Shown here: piece after piece, positions 27,897 through 36,687 of the stretch | Numbering within the stretch: the stretch's first letter is position 1 | Layout: each line of letters begins with the position of its first letter | From: Methylovulum sp. | GTDB taxonomy: Bacteria; Pseudomonadota; Gammaproteobacteria; Methylococcales; Methylomonadaceae | Direction of reading: 5' to 3' | DNA length: 64,000 nucleotides | Assembly (NCBI RefSeq): GCF_028687615.1 | Contig: NZ_JAQTZU010000005.1 | Span: 62,001 to 126,000 of the forward strand | Notes under the pieces: generated by a model | The model's input: the letters and a program-made list of their open reading frames with translations, nothing else | Database searches by the model: none | What the model was told of the DNA's origin: nothing | Made by a program: the position numbers and the translations under genes

Positions 27897-28583
27897 ATGA
27901 AAAAGGTTTTGGTAGTCGGACATAGTCATATACTAGCACTAAAACGGGCTGCTTCAGCTGACGAGTCATTTGAGTTTTATAGCATTCAAGAAAAAGGAAT
28001 GGATGAGATATTAAACGCAAATGCCGATGCTTACCTGTCTATTGCCCTTTTAATTAGAGGCAATCACCACAACAATTTGGGGCTAATCAATCATCCTCAA
28101 CCGTTTGATTTTTATTTGCCTGAAAATACCAATTTGCCGATAAGGCCAAACGCACAGCTATTACCGGTCAGTCTCGTTGCCAATGCTATGAAAGACCATA
28201 TGAAGCAAAGCCTTTTTTTTGACATGACCTCTAATATAGTAGAGGCATTTAGAAATATCCCCATTTATCAAATCTGCTCCCCTCCCCCATTACCTGAAAT
28301 GCACATTAGAAAACACCCCAGTACATTCAAAGAAAAAATAGACGAACTGGGTGTCTCACCTGCCATATTCCGCTACAAGTTATGGCACTTGTACTGGACG
28401 ATAGCACACGCAAATTGCGCCAAATTAGGCATCACTTTTGTTGATGTACCCAAAACAGTACAAAATAAAAATGGATTATTGCATTTGGAATACTGTAATA
28501 CTGACCCAACCCATGCCAATGACGTTTATGGAAACCTAGTGCTCAATCAAATCCGCGCCCTAAACAACATGGACATTAAGTAG
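27897..28583 (+). CDS. SGNH-hydrolase-like protein
   Basis: 228 residues, not assigned to a named family. It begins MKKVLVVGHSHILALKRA, where GHSH replaces the GDS block of SGNH esterases. Near the C-terminus CNTDPTHANDVYG supplies a DxxH pair typical of their catalytic Asp-His. IRGNHHNN around residue 53 could be the Gly/Asn oxyanion blocks. There is no signal peptide. Eight bases separate it from the GSCFA-domain gene, so both probably work on one substrate, perhaps adding or removing acyl groups on a glycan (inference). Base composition is lower in G+C than neighbouring housekeeping genes, and transposase copies bracket the pair, hinting at transfer. Confidence 0.65.
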   Translation: MKKVLVVGHSHILALKRAASADESFEFYSIQEKGMDEILNANADAYLSIALLIRGNHHNNLGLINHPQPFDFYLPENTNLPIRPNAQLLPVSLVANAMKDHMKQSLFFDMTSNIVEAFRNIPIYQICSPPPLPEMHIRKHPSTFKEKIDELGVSPAIFRYKLWHLYWTIAHANCAKLGITFVDVPKTVQNKNGLLHLEYCNTDPTHANDVYGNLVLNQIRALNNMDIK

Positions 28584-28591
28584 GTATCACT

Positions 28592-29671
28592 ATGAAAATT
28601 ACCCCTTACACCAATTTGCCTGACCATTGTTTTTGGAAACGTAGCGTAACAAGCGTTAATCCTTCCGAATTTGATCCTATTGTCTCTGTCCCTTTTCAAA
28701 TCACCCAACAAGATAAAGTAGCCACTGCTGGCAGCTGTTTTGCCCAACATATAGCCCGCTATTTGCGCAATTCCGGTTTTCATTTTTTAATTACCGAGCA
28801 GGCACATCCCATTATCAGCCACGAAAACGCGTTTATTTACAATTACGGCACATTCACGGCACGCTACGGCAATCTTTATACCACCCGACAATTGTTACAA
28901 CTTTTCAAACGTGCTTATGGCAACTTCACGCCAAGGGACAACAAGTGGATAGGTAAAAAAGGGCAATTGATTGATCCTTTCCGACCACAAATCCAACCAA
29001 ATGGATTTGCCAGCCTAGCCGAATTTGAAGCCGATCGGCAACAGCATTTAGCGGCAGTTCGCACGGCTTTTGAAACACTAGATGTTTTCGTGTTTACACT
29101 TGGATTAACCGAATGCTGGGAAGCAATTGCTGATGATGCCGTTTTCCCGCTTTGTCCAGGTGTTGCCGGTGGCGAGTTTGATGCTAAAAAATACAGATTA
29201 CACAACTTTACCGTATCAGAAGTAGTAGCAGATATGTTGGATTTTATTGATTTAATAAGATCAGTGAATGAAAAAGCAAAAATTATTCTCACCGTTTCAC
29301 CCGTACCGTTAATAGCAACCGCTTCGGCTTCACAACATGTCTTGACAGCAACCACTTATTCCAAATCTGTATTACGCGTTGCTTGCGAGGAAATCGCTGG
29401 CCAGCGTAACCAAGTTGCCTATTTTCCTTCTTATGAAATAATTACTGGAAATTATGCTCGCGGTGCCTACTTTGCATCAAATTGCCGATCAGTCCTTGAA
29501 AATGGCGTAGCTCATGTCATGCGGATTTTCCTGAAACATTTTGCAAACGTAGAACTCAGCACAGAAACAACTGACAACCCCGGTATGCCCATAAAAAATA
29601 CCGAATACTTGCATCTTAAACAAATGGAAAAGCTGATTGAAGTCAATTGTGATGAAGAAGCAATACGCTGA
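28592..29671 (+). CDS. GSCFA-domain protein
   Basis: 359 residues. KVATAGSCFAQHIARYLRNSG (about 46-66) contains the motif that names the GSCFA family, distant relatives of SGNH/GDSL esterases. Downstream are the aligned YNYGTFTARYGNLYTTRQLLQLF, FVFTLGLTECWE and ILTVSPVPLIATAS blocks, then YFPSYEIITG, all typical of the family. The biochemical role is not established; several homologues lie in polysaccharide loci. No signal peptide or membrane helix. Spacing of 8 bp to the upstream SGNH gene indicates co-translation. A strong stem-loop lies about 57 bp after the stop. Confidence 0.85.
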   Translation: MKITPYTNLPDHCFWKRSVTSVNPSEFDPIVSVPFQITQQDKVATAGSCFAQHIARYLRNSGFHFLITEQAHPIISHENAFIYNYGTFTARYGNLYTTRQLLQLFKRAYGNFTPRDNKWIGKKGQLIDPFRPQIQPNGFASLAEFEADRQQHLAAVRTAFETLDVFVFTLGLTECWEAIADDAVFPLCPGVAGGEFDAKKYRLHNFTVSEVVADMLDFIDLIRSVNEKAKIILTVSPVPLIATASASQHVLTATTYSKSVLRVACEEIAGQRNQVAYFPSYEIITGNYARGAYFASNCRSVLENGVAHVMRIFLKHFANVELSTETTDNPGMPIKNTEYLHLKQMEKLIEVNCDEEAIR

Positions 29672-29728
29672 AACCCGTAAGGCAATGGGATGGATATCTC
29701 CCACCTATCGGCATCGAGGTGCCAGCCG

Positions 29729-29758
29729 GATAAGGTACGCTGCGCGTACCTTATCTTT
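29729..29758 (+). terminator. 12-bp perfect stem-loop after the GSCFA gene
   Basis: GATAAGGTACGC (29729-29740) pairs perfectly with GCGTACCTTATC (29744-29755) around a 3-nt loop, followed by TTTAT. A good candidate intrinsic terminator for the SGNH/GSCFA unit. Confidence 0.65.
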
Positions 29759-29815
29759 ATGCCCCGCCATGTTTCACGATAAATGGCAATGTCAATCGTA
29801 ATAACGGTACGCACA

Positions 29816-30241
29816 GCGCGTAGGATGCGGCGAGGTACGAACCGCATCATTCGGGAGACACGGCTCCATTTAAACCATGACCGAATACCGCCGTTTCCGA
29901 CATCCCGGAACCACTTGGTTTTTCACGCTGAACTTGGCCGGACGCCGGGGAAACCGGTTGTTGACTGACCGAACAGACCTGTTGCGGGCGGCCTTCCCCC
30001 ATGTAAAAGTCAAGCATCCCTATGGGATTGATGCCAGCAGCGTGGTTTTGCCCGACCACCTGCATTGCATTTTGCCCTTGCCGGACGGGGATTCCGATTT
30101 CTCTACCCGCTGGGGATTAATCAAAGCCCATTTTTCCCGTCATCTTGAAAAACTGAGCGGATTTCAAAAAGCCGTGCAAAACGGGGCGGGCGAGGCGTGT
30201 ACCCACGGGGCATGGCAAAGGCGTTTTGGGGAACACTTGAT
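29816..30241 (+). repeat. 426-bp duplication, copy 2 (truncated)
   Basis: Identical by eye to 26800-27225, including the left REP at 29823-29849. Similarity stops after GAACACTTGAT, where unrelated sequence begins. Confidence 0.9.
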
Positions 30242-30383
30242 AGGCGGGAAACGGTCTGGTGAAATATTTTTTAAGTTGAATGTCCATGTCGTTAGGATGA
30301 CAGGACGATGTGCAGGGCAAATGGAGAGGCTAAGGTTTTTTTGTGGAATTTATGTGCAGATACTAAGGTTATGTTCCCGTTAA
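29877..30383 (+). pseudogene. Truncated REP-associated tyrosine transposase
   Basis: The first 122 residues match the complete copy exactly, including the PDHLHCI HUH motif. After FGEHLI the frame enters unrelated sequence (GGKRSGEIFFKLNV...) and lacks the helix with the catalytic Tyr. It should therefore be inactive. The breakpoint at 30241/30242 marks either an incomplete insertion or a later deletion. The identity to copy 1 argues for a recent event. Confidence 0.88.
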
Positions 30384-30537
30384 TTATGGAATCTTTGAGA
30401 AGTAAAGCAAAGCGGAGTAAGCGGCGAGGTCTGACCCCGGCGGAGAGCAGGGTCAGGAATCAGAGCCCGCATACGATTTGTATCAGTGTTTGTGAGGCTC
30501 TTTCTTTACTTCCTATTTTAACTGATGCCGAAGATAT
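30384..30537. other. Short intergenic tail of the island
   Basis: Contains CTGACCC and GGGTCAG in inverted orientation (about 30431-30455), probably another repeat remnant. No gene seen. Confidence 0.4.
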
Positions 30538-31704
30538 TCAATTGCCTTTGGCATCATGGGTAGCCAGTAAATGACAATCGCCCCAGGTAACTGCATTGCC
30601 CAGTTCATTAAATAATACCGGCAAAGCGGCCTTCGCCTTGGCATGAACGTCATGAAACAGCAACACACCGTGCCTTTTAATCAGCATCAGCACCATCATG
30701 CGGTTGATAATATCATCCACATCGATATGAGCGTTCCAGTCTTGCGAATCGAGATTCCATAAAGCGACTCGCAAGGACTGCGCTTGAAAAAATGCGCCGC
30801 TGTCGGCTTTGCGTTGGCCGTAAGGCGGGCGGAATAAAGGCAGAAAATTTTCTTTGGCGATAACGGACGTTATCAGGGCTTGGGTACGTTTTATCGAATC
30901 CTGCCATTGCGCCCATTTGGCATGGGATTGGTGTTCCCAGCCGTGGGAGGCGACGCATTGGTGTTTATAAATCCCGGACAGGGTATTTGCATCGGTCTTA
31001 TGCAATCGGGCTTGGAAATTTTCTCCCAGCACAAAAAATACCGCGTTTTTGTGGTTCTCCTCCAGCATGGCCAGCACATCATCGCTAGTTCCGTGAACGG
31101 CGCTAGGGCCGTCATCGAAACTGAGAAAAAACTGACGGTCGGCAAATTCGTCGCCGTTCCATTCTTTATCATTAAAAAGGTCAATCTCGCTGCTGACCTT
31201 TGGAAACAAGGCCGCCAACCGCATTTGTTCGGCAATATAGGCGAGCGAGAAGTCTGCTAGATTATCGCGCCAAGCCAGCATCTGAGGCGGTATTGTTGCC
31301 CGCCATATTTGCGCTTTGGCCAATAAATCCGCTGTGCTGCTAATATTGCCTGGACAAGTCCAGTCGCTGCTGCCGCAATCTTTTGCCGCTTGTTGATAAT
31401 TTAGCAAAGATAAAGCCAGTTCTTTATTGAACCACTTGACAACAGATGCGCGATTGATGCTCTTGATTTTGAACGCTGCCAGCAAGTCGGCATCAGACGG
31501 TTTTTGCATGTCTTGCAGCGCCAGCGCATAAACCAGCAGCGCTGCGCGCGAAGCCTTGTCAAAGGCATTCGGGGAATTGACCCGTTCATGCCAAAGCTGT
31601 CGATCTGCTTTAGCAATGACAGCGGGACCTGCCGAATTTACCGTTGTTGTGTGCGATAACAACGCTAGGCCGATTGAGACAAGAACAACGCGCCAGCCAG
31701 ACAT
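30538..31704 (-). CDS. Secreted polysaccharide deacetylase (NodB fold)
   Basis: 388 residues with an N-terminal signal sequence (MSGWRVVLVSIGLALLSHTTTVNSA). The NodB/CE4 domain occupies about 190-380. Motif 1 is FFLSFDDGPS with the base and metal Asp pair, motif 2 is SHGWEHQSH (two metal His), motif 3 RPPYGQR, motif 4 LWNLDSQDW and motif 5 VLLFHDVH. All catalytic residues appear present, so it should remove N- or O-acetyl groups from a surface or cell-wall polysaccharide. The N-terminal about 170 residues are unassigned and helical. Its start overlaps the upstream TPR gene stop by one base (TAATG), implying coupled translation. Confidence 0.9.
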   Translation of the reverse strand: MSGWRVVLVSIGLALLSHTTTVNSAGPAVIAKADRQLWHERVNSPNAFDKASRAALLVYALALQDMQKPSDADLLAAFKIKSINRASVVKWFNKELALSLLNYQQAAKDCGSSDWTCPGNISSTADLLAKAQIWRATIPPQMLAWRDNLADFSLAYIAEQMRLAALFPKVSSEIDLFNDKEWNGDEFADRQFFLSFDDGPSAVHGTSDDVLAMLEENHKNAVFFVLGENFQARLHKTDANTLSGIYKHQCVASHGWEHQSHAKWAQWQDSIKRTQALITSVIAKENFLPLFRPPYGQRKADSGAFFQAQSLRVALWNLDSQDWNAHIDVDDIINRMMVLMLIKRHGVLLFHDVHAKAKAALPVLFNELGNAVTWGDCHLLATHDAKGN

Positions 31705-32903
31705 TATTTAGCCCCTTTTTGCTGCATGCGTTTAATCGCTTTATCGTAAACGGTATTGTCTTTTTCGCGCTTGGCATAGTGATATTCACGCAAGGCGTCA
31801 TTCCATTGCCCGGCTGCTTCGTATATCTTGCCGTTGTTGTAGTGGGAACTGGCTCTTACTGTAGCTGCCGTAGCACCGTTAGCCAGGGCTATCGCTTTTC
31901 TGTTGGCCCAGAGCGCCTCTGCTACGTTGCCGGCTTTTTGGAAAGCCAGGCCTAAATTGCTGTAAGCTTGCCCATAGTTGCCGTCGAGTTCGATAGCACT
32001 TTGATACAAACGTATCGCTTCGGCATAATTTCCGGCATGGTACGCCCGCTCGCCTTCAGCGTTCAGATCCTTGGCGTTTTGCTGACTGTCTGCGCTGTAA
32101 TCGGTAAGCTGTACCGTGGAATTATCAATAATGCCCTGGAATTCGGAAGTTTGCAGGCGGTCATGGCTGGTTACGCCTTTAATGGTATTAAAATCCTGGA
32201 AATCACCCGATTCTGTTACGGCAAAAACTGTCCATAAATTACCGGTCTGATTTTTGGGGACATAGTAAGTTTTAACCAGCGTCTGGCCGACATAAACGAA
32301 TACCTTGGCATGACTGGCCGATAAACGCGTAGAATCCGGTTCACTGCCATCGGTAAAATTATGCACCGCATAAACATAGCGTTCGCCATCATGCTTGCGA
32401 TCAATAGTAATGGTTTCCGGGCCGTAGCTGGTCGTGTCGTCAACGTCTAATAAGGCATCGGTTCCGGTCATATTGGAAAAATAGACATGATTGTTTGGGT
32501 AAACAATATGCGAGTCCAAATCTTCCGGTTTCTGCCCCCAATTTAAGACGATACGCATGCCGTCCAGATTTTTCATCACCGGACTGACGGCATAGGTCAT
32601 GCCGGCGCAAGGGCATTTGACGACTAAATCGGAATAGCCTGGTTTTTTTACAATTAATAATGCCGACGGGTCATTGACAAATGCGCTATTCAGGTTGACC
32701 TGGCCTTGGGCATTCGTCGCAGCAGTCACTGATTGTTCGCCATTTTTTTGCAAGGTGACGCTGGCACCGGCAATTTTTTGATCTTTTACCGTGGCGCTTA
32801 AAATTTGTATGCCTCCGGTATCTTCCGCGAGAATAGGCAAGGCTTGGAACAACAAAGACAATGCGGTCAATTGCAAAAAATTAGTTTTCAATTGCTCGTT
32901 CAT
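31704..32903 (-). CDS. Secreted YfaP-like / TPR protein
   Basis: 399 residues with a signal peptide ending ILAED. Residues about 30-115 look like a carboxypeptidase-regulatory-like beta fold (KIAGASVTLQKNG, ATNAQGQVNLNSAF). Residues about 118-205 contain VLNWGQKPEDLDSHIVYP and HVYFSNM, resembling the YfaP-type LxW...P.DLDLH domain. The C-terminal third carries at least two TPRs (GERAYHAGNYAEAIRLYQSA, YSNLGLAFQKAGNVAEALWA). An exact function is unknown; the TPRs suggest scaffolding, perhaps for the coupled deacetylase. A GGAGG ribosome site precedes the ATG (32903). The promoter should lie in the 32.9-33.2 kb gap. Confidence 0.8.
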   Translation of the reverse strand: MNEQLKTNFLQLTALSLLFQALPILAEDTGGIQILSATVKDQKIAGASVTLQKNGEQSVTAATNAQGQVNLNSAFVNDPSALLIVKKPGYSDLVVKCPCAGMTYAVSPVMKNLDGMRIVLNWGQKPEDLDSHIVYPNNHVYFSNMTGTDALLDVDDTTSYGPETITIDRKHDGERYVYAVHNFTDGSEPDSTRLSASHAKVFVYVGQTLVKTYYVPKNQTGNLWTVFAVTESGDFQDFNTIKGVTSHDRLQTSEFQGIIDNSTVQLTDYSADSQQNAKDLNAEGERAYHAGNYAEAIRLYQSAIELDGNYGQAYSNLGLAFQKAGNVAEALWANRKAIALANGATAATVRASSHYNNGKIYEAAGQWNDALREYHYAKREKDNTVYDKAIKRMQQKGAK

Positions 32904-33170
32904 ATTTCCTCCAGGTTAACTGAGATTAGCAGGGGTCGTGGTACAGGCTTAAATTTGTTCAGTTCGGCTTTTTCAGCAGACTATTTTAGACGATAAAACA
33001 CCGATGAATGTTGGGTTCATCAAAATGCTGGAGAATATACAGGATTTCGCTTGCTAGTGATGGACGAGATCGTCACTATCAATTAATAACTGAACGGCTG
33101 TATGGTAATACCTGGCTGAATGAATGCAGATTTTATCATGACGGTGGATAGCGGTGAGATATTTGATAAT

Positions 33171-33431
33171 TCACTTTAAACCGCTGGTCGGTGCCAAACA
33201 GCACCCCGTTTTACCATCAATATGCAGCCAAAGTTCCTTGCCGGAAAACCCCGGCACATCGCCCACTGTCGAAGACCCGAACCCCTCCATTTGGTAAACT
33301 CCATTATGGTTATAGAGGTTTTTTAGCCTGTCATAAAACCTCTTCGCCTCTACCGGATCATCAAACATGCCCCGCGTTGACAATCCCTTATGCTGGCGTA
33401 TCGGCGGTGCGTTCTTGACCGCATCGTTCAG
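33171..33431 (-). pseudogene. Orphan C-terminal gene fragment
   Basis: The open frame runs LLNDAVKNAPPIRQHKGLS, then EAKRFYDRLKNLYNHNGVYQ and GKELWLHIDGKTGCCLAPT before the stop. It resembles the end of a real protein, but upstream the frame passes through a GTAGGTCGGG-type repeat and into uvrD, so no proper start exists. Likely the remnant of a gene truncated beside the repeat. Family not recognised. Confidence 0.35.
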
Positions 33432-33435
33432 CAGC

Positions 33436-33526
33436 CGGGTAGGTAGGTCGGGTATGCTGTTTATGCCCGACGCTCCACCGTCCGATAATTGACGGGCAAC
33501 GATACGGCTGTTGCCCGACCTATCTG
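33436..33526. repeat. TAGGTCGGG...CCCGACCTA palindromic repeat
   Basis: GTAGGTCGGG near 33441 and CCCGACCTA near 33518 are inverted, with GGGCAACG/CGGCTGTTGCCC pairing inside. It belongs to the same family as the long hairpin at 60431-60509. It sits just beyond the 3' end of uvrD. Confidence 0.55.
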
Positions 33527-33544
33527 GCTGAGAAGGACAATAAT

Positions 33545-35716
33545 TCAAACCGCTTCCAGTTTGGCAAACGCCAGCATCAGCCATTTGCTGCCTTCGGGGA
33601 ATTTGATTTGCACCCGTTCTTTCGCGCCTTCGCCTTCGGTTTGTAAAATCGTGCCGATGCCGAATTTTTCGTGTTTGACTTTTTGTCCGGCCTTAAAGCT
33701 ATGGCCTTGAGCCAGCATCGCCGGTTTGGCGGCGACGCTGATTTGCGCGACCGGACGTTGCACTTGCGCCCGTTGCCGCACTTCCTGGATGGTGTCGGCG
33801 GGAATTTCACGCAAGAACCGCGACGGCCTGGGGTAGCTTTCGCGCCCGTACAATTGCCGCGATTCGCTGTAAGTGATGTAAAGCTGGCGCATGGCGCGGG
33901 TGATGCCGACGTAACAGAGGCGGCGTTCTTCTTCCAAACGGGCGATGTCGTCCACGGATTGTTGCGACGGGAACAGCCCTTCTTCCAAACCGACCAGAAA
34001 CACCAGCTTGAATTCCAAGCCCTTGGCGGAATGCAAGGTCATCAATTGCACGCAATCTTCAAATTCTTCCGCCTGCATGTCGCCGGATTCCAGCGCGGCG
34101 TGGGACAGGAAGCGGTCTAGCTCGGTGATTGTGTCTTCGTCGTCCGGCAGGTTGGCGGTTTCAAAATGGCGGGCGGCGTTGACCAACTCTTCCAGGTTTT
34201 CGACTTTTTCTTCGGCTTTATCCTTGTCTTTCTTGTAAAAATCTTTCAAGCCGCTGCTTTCAATAACAGTTTTGACTTTTTCATGCAGGGTGGAATCCGC
34301 CGTGTCGTCGCCCAGTTTTTTGATGAGCAGCAGGAAACTGTTTAAGGTGTTGGCGGCGCGGGCCGACAGTTGCCCGCTTTGCAGCAACAAAATTGCCGCT
34401 GACCACAAGGAGACGGTTTGCCCACGGGCAAGGTTGCGGATGTCATCCAGGGATTTTGCACCGATGCCGCGCGTGGGCGTGTTGATGACGCGCTCGAATG
34501 AGGCGTCGTCATGGCGGTTGGCCATCAGGCGCAAATAGGCGAGGGCGGTCTTGATTTCGGCGCGGTCGAAAAAGCGTAGGCCGCCGTAGACGCGGTACGG
34601 CGTCCCGGCCTGCATCAGGCGTTCTTCAAATTGCCGTGATTGCGCGTTGGAGCGGTACAAAATCGCCACGTCGCTACGCATACCGCCGTCGTTGACCCAG
34701 GCGCGTATGCGTTCGACGACAAAATAGGCTTCGTCCTGTTCGTTGAAGGCGACGTACAACAAGATCGGCTCGCCGGTGCCGGATTCGGTCCACAATTCCT
34801 TGCCCATGCGCCCGCCGTTGTTGGCGATGATTTTGTTGGCGGCGGCGAGGATATTGCCCGTCGAGCGGTAATTTTGTTCCAGCTTAATGACTTGGTGGCC
34901 CGGATTGTCTTTCTGGAAGCGGTAAATGTTTTCGATTTTCGCACCGCGCCAACCGTAAATGGATTGGTCATCGTCACCGACCACGAACAAATTATTGCTA
35001 TCCTGCGTCAATAGCCGTAGCCACGCGTATTGGATGCTATTGGTGTCTTGGAACTCATCGACATGGACGTGCTGGAAACGCTGGCGGTAATGCGCCAGGA
35101 TGTCGGCATTGTCACGCAGCAGTTCATGGGCGCGGAGCAGCAGTTCGGCAAAATCAACCAGACCGGAACGCTCGCACAGTTGTTCGTAAGCAAGGTAGAT
35201 TTGCAGCATCGTGCGCTGGTACACGTCGCCGACATCGGCGGTATGGCGGGCGCGTATGCCTTCGTCTTTTTGTGCGTTGATATGCCATTGCACTTGCTTG
35301 GCCGGCCATTTGGCCTCGTCATAGCCAAGCGAAGCCAAAATCCGCTTGATGACGCGGAGTTGGTCGGCGGAATCCATAACTTGGAAAGTGTCAGGCAAAC
35401 GCGCTTCGGCGGTGTGGCGGCGTAACAGGCGGTGTGCGAGGCCGTGGAACGTGCCTATCCAAAGGCTGTGTGCGGACATATTCAGCAGGGTTTCGATACG
35501 GCTACGCATTTCGCGGGCGGCTTTGTTGGTGAACGTCACCGCGAGCAGGCTGTGCGGTGCGTGTTGTCCGGCGACGATTTGCCACGCCATGCGATGCACC
35601 AGGACGCGGGTTTTGCCGCTGCCGGCGCCCGCCAACACCAGCATGGCTTGCGGGTCGGCGGTGACGGCCAGGCGTTGCGCGTCATTCAAAGGTTCGATGA
35701 TTGCGGTGACATCCAT
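33545..35716 (-). CDS. uvrD: DNA helicase II
   Basis: 723 residues from the ATG at 35716 (MDVTAIIEPLNDAQRLAV), chosen because E. coli UvrD starts MDVSYLLDSLNDKQ; an open extension upstream to 35809 is not needed. A 3'-5' SF1A helicase for nucleotide-excision and mismatch repair. Walker A is AGAGSGKTR, motif Ia TNKAAREMR, motif II DEFQDT, motif III VGDDDQSIYGWRGA, motif IV LEQNYRST, motif V TLHSAKGLEF, motif VI VGITRAMRQLY. The C-terminal Tudor-like segment (GQKVKHEKFGIGTILQ) is the RNA-polymerase-interacting domain of UvrD. Full length, single gene, divergent from the DUF2892-type gene. Confidence 0.97.
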   Translation of the reverse strand: MDVTAIIEPLNDAQRLAVTADPQAMLVLAGAGSGKTRVLVHRMAWQIVAGQHAPHSLLAVTFTNKAAREMRSRIETLLNMSAHSLWIGTFHGLAHRLLRRHTAEARLPDTFQVMDSADQLRVIKRILASLGYDEAKWPAKQVQWHINAQKDEGIRARHTADVGDVYQRTMLQIYLAYEQLCERSGLVDFAELLLRAHELLRDNADILAHYRQRFQHVHVDEFQDTNSIQYAWLRLLTQDSNNLFVVGDDDQSIYGWRGAKIENIYRFQKDNPGHQVIKLEQNYRSTGNILAAANKIIANNGGRMGKELWTESGTGEPILLYVAFNEQDEAYFVVERIRAWVNDGGMRSDVAILYRSNAQSRQFEERLMQAGTPYRVYGGLRFFDRAEIKTALAYLRLMANRHDDASFERVINTPTRGIGAKSLDDIRNLARGQTVSLWSAAILLLQSGQLSARAANTLNSFLLLIKKLGDDTADSTLHEKVKTVIESSGLKDFYKKDKDKAEEKVENLEELVNAARHFETANLPDDEDTITELDRFLSHAALESGDMQAEEFEDCVQLMTLHSAKGLEFKLVFLVGLEEGLFPSQQSVDDIARLEEERRLCYVGITRAMRQLYITYSESRQLYGRESYPRPSRFLREIPADTIQEVRQRAQVQRPVAQISVAAKPAMLAQGHSFKAGQKVKHEKFGIGTILQTEGEGAKERVQIKFPEGSKWLMLAFAKLEAV

Positions 35717-35832
35717 AAAAATTATATCGCTTGCAGAATTTTGGGAGCTGTGTATATTTGTTCCGGCTCTATCGAGCCATAAGCTATTGCTGGCAATAGA
35801 TAATAACAACTACATAGAGAGAGGATTTTAAG

Positions 35833-36096
35833 ATGAGTTTTGATTTTAAACGTATGCTTAAGTTTGAACACAATGTCGGTGAAAAAGAAAAAAAATACCG
35901 TTTGTATGCAGGTGCGGCCCTGTTGGTTATTGCCGTGTTCACCGCCCAAATCGCCTTGTTATTGGTCGGTTTGGTATTGGTCGCCACCGGTTTTTCCGGT
36001 TGGTGCCCAGCTTATTCGGGAATGAACAAAAACACCTGCACGGCGGCTAGCGAAACCCCAGAAGCACCTGCCGACGATAGCTCGACAAACAGCTAA
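35833..36096 (+). CDS. Small DUF2892-like inner-membrane protein
   Basis: 87 residues. EKEKKYRLYAGAALLVIAVF and IALLLVGLVLVATGFSGWCPAYSGMN match the DUF2892/YgaP membrane domain: a short amphipathic lead, one or two helices, then a GWCPxY motif whose Cys is conserved. Such domains often accompany rhodanese proteins in sulfur metabolism, but none lies nearby. AGAGAGGA precedes the ATG at 35833. It ends 40 bp before the convergent fxsA stop. Confidence 0.8.
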   Translation: MSFDFKRMLKFEHNVGEKEKKYRLYAGAALLVIAVFTAQIALLLVGLVLVATGFSGWCPAYSGMNKNTCTAASETPEAPADDSSTNS

Positions 36097-36135
36097 ACTC
36101 CGAAAAAACTACAAGGACGTAGTTCTTTTGACGCA

Positions 36136-36576
36136 TCAATCCTCTTTACGGAATTCCCCTTCCAACACATCGCGGTCAGCGGGTTTACCCTGTCCAAAGC
36201 CACCGTTTACAGCCTGGATCAAATGGTTTTCCAAGATATATTGGGCGATCCGCCTGCGTAAGGAAGGGATCAAACACGCGATGCCAAGGATGTCAGTGAG
36301 AAAACCCGGCGTCAACAGCAATGCCCCGCCCAGCAAAATAATCGGCCCTTCGATCATTTCATACGCCGGCACTTCGCCTTGCGCCAGACTGACCTGAAAG
36401 CGTTGAAAAGTCGCCAAGCCCTGCTGTTTTAGCAGAAAGGCCCCCAGCACCGCCGTGGCAACCACCAATAATATCGTCGGCAAAGCACCGATGACGCCAC
36501 CCACTTGTAGCAGCAGATAGATTTCTATAAAAGGCACTATCAGCACTATCAGAAACAATAGTTGGATTATTTTCAT
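36136..36576 (-). CDS. fxsA: FxsA family membrane protein
   Basis: 146 residues from the ATG at 36576, which has an AGAGAATG ribosome site; an upstream frame to 36621 is open but unlikely. MKIIQLLFLIVLIVPFIEIYLL, VGGVIGALPTILLVV and GGALLLTPGFLTDILGIACLIP are the cytoplasmic-membrane FxsA signature. In E. coli FxsA overproduction relieves phage T7 exclusion by F plasmids; its normal role is unknown. The C-terminus is basic and cytoplasmic. It is divergent from cutA with a 111-bp gap. Confidence 0.92.
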   Translation of the reverse strand: MKIIQLLFLIVLIVPFIEIYLLLQVGGVIGALPTILLVVATAVLGAFLLKQQGLATFQRFQVSLAQGEVPAYEMIEGPIILLGGALLLTPGFLTDILGIACLIPSLRRRIAQYILENHLIQAVNGGFGQGKPADRDVLEGEFRKED

Positions 36577-36687
36577 GTCATTCTCTTTAAGTTGCGTCAT
36601 TATCTTTGCTGTCTTTGACAATATAAGGGTAATCGCCGTTAATTTCTAGGATAATATCCGCCCTCAAGTTTTTAGTGAGTAGCCACC

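Noticed and set aside
27704-27925. 73-codon frame upstream of the SGNH-like gene
   Set aside because: No ribosome site, overlaps the next gene start, no recognisable motif.
33717-35809. Longer uvrD frame starting at 35809
   Set aside because: The extra 31 residues precede the conserved MDVTAIIEPLND start and have no ribosome site.
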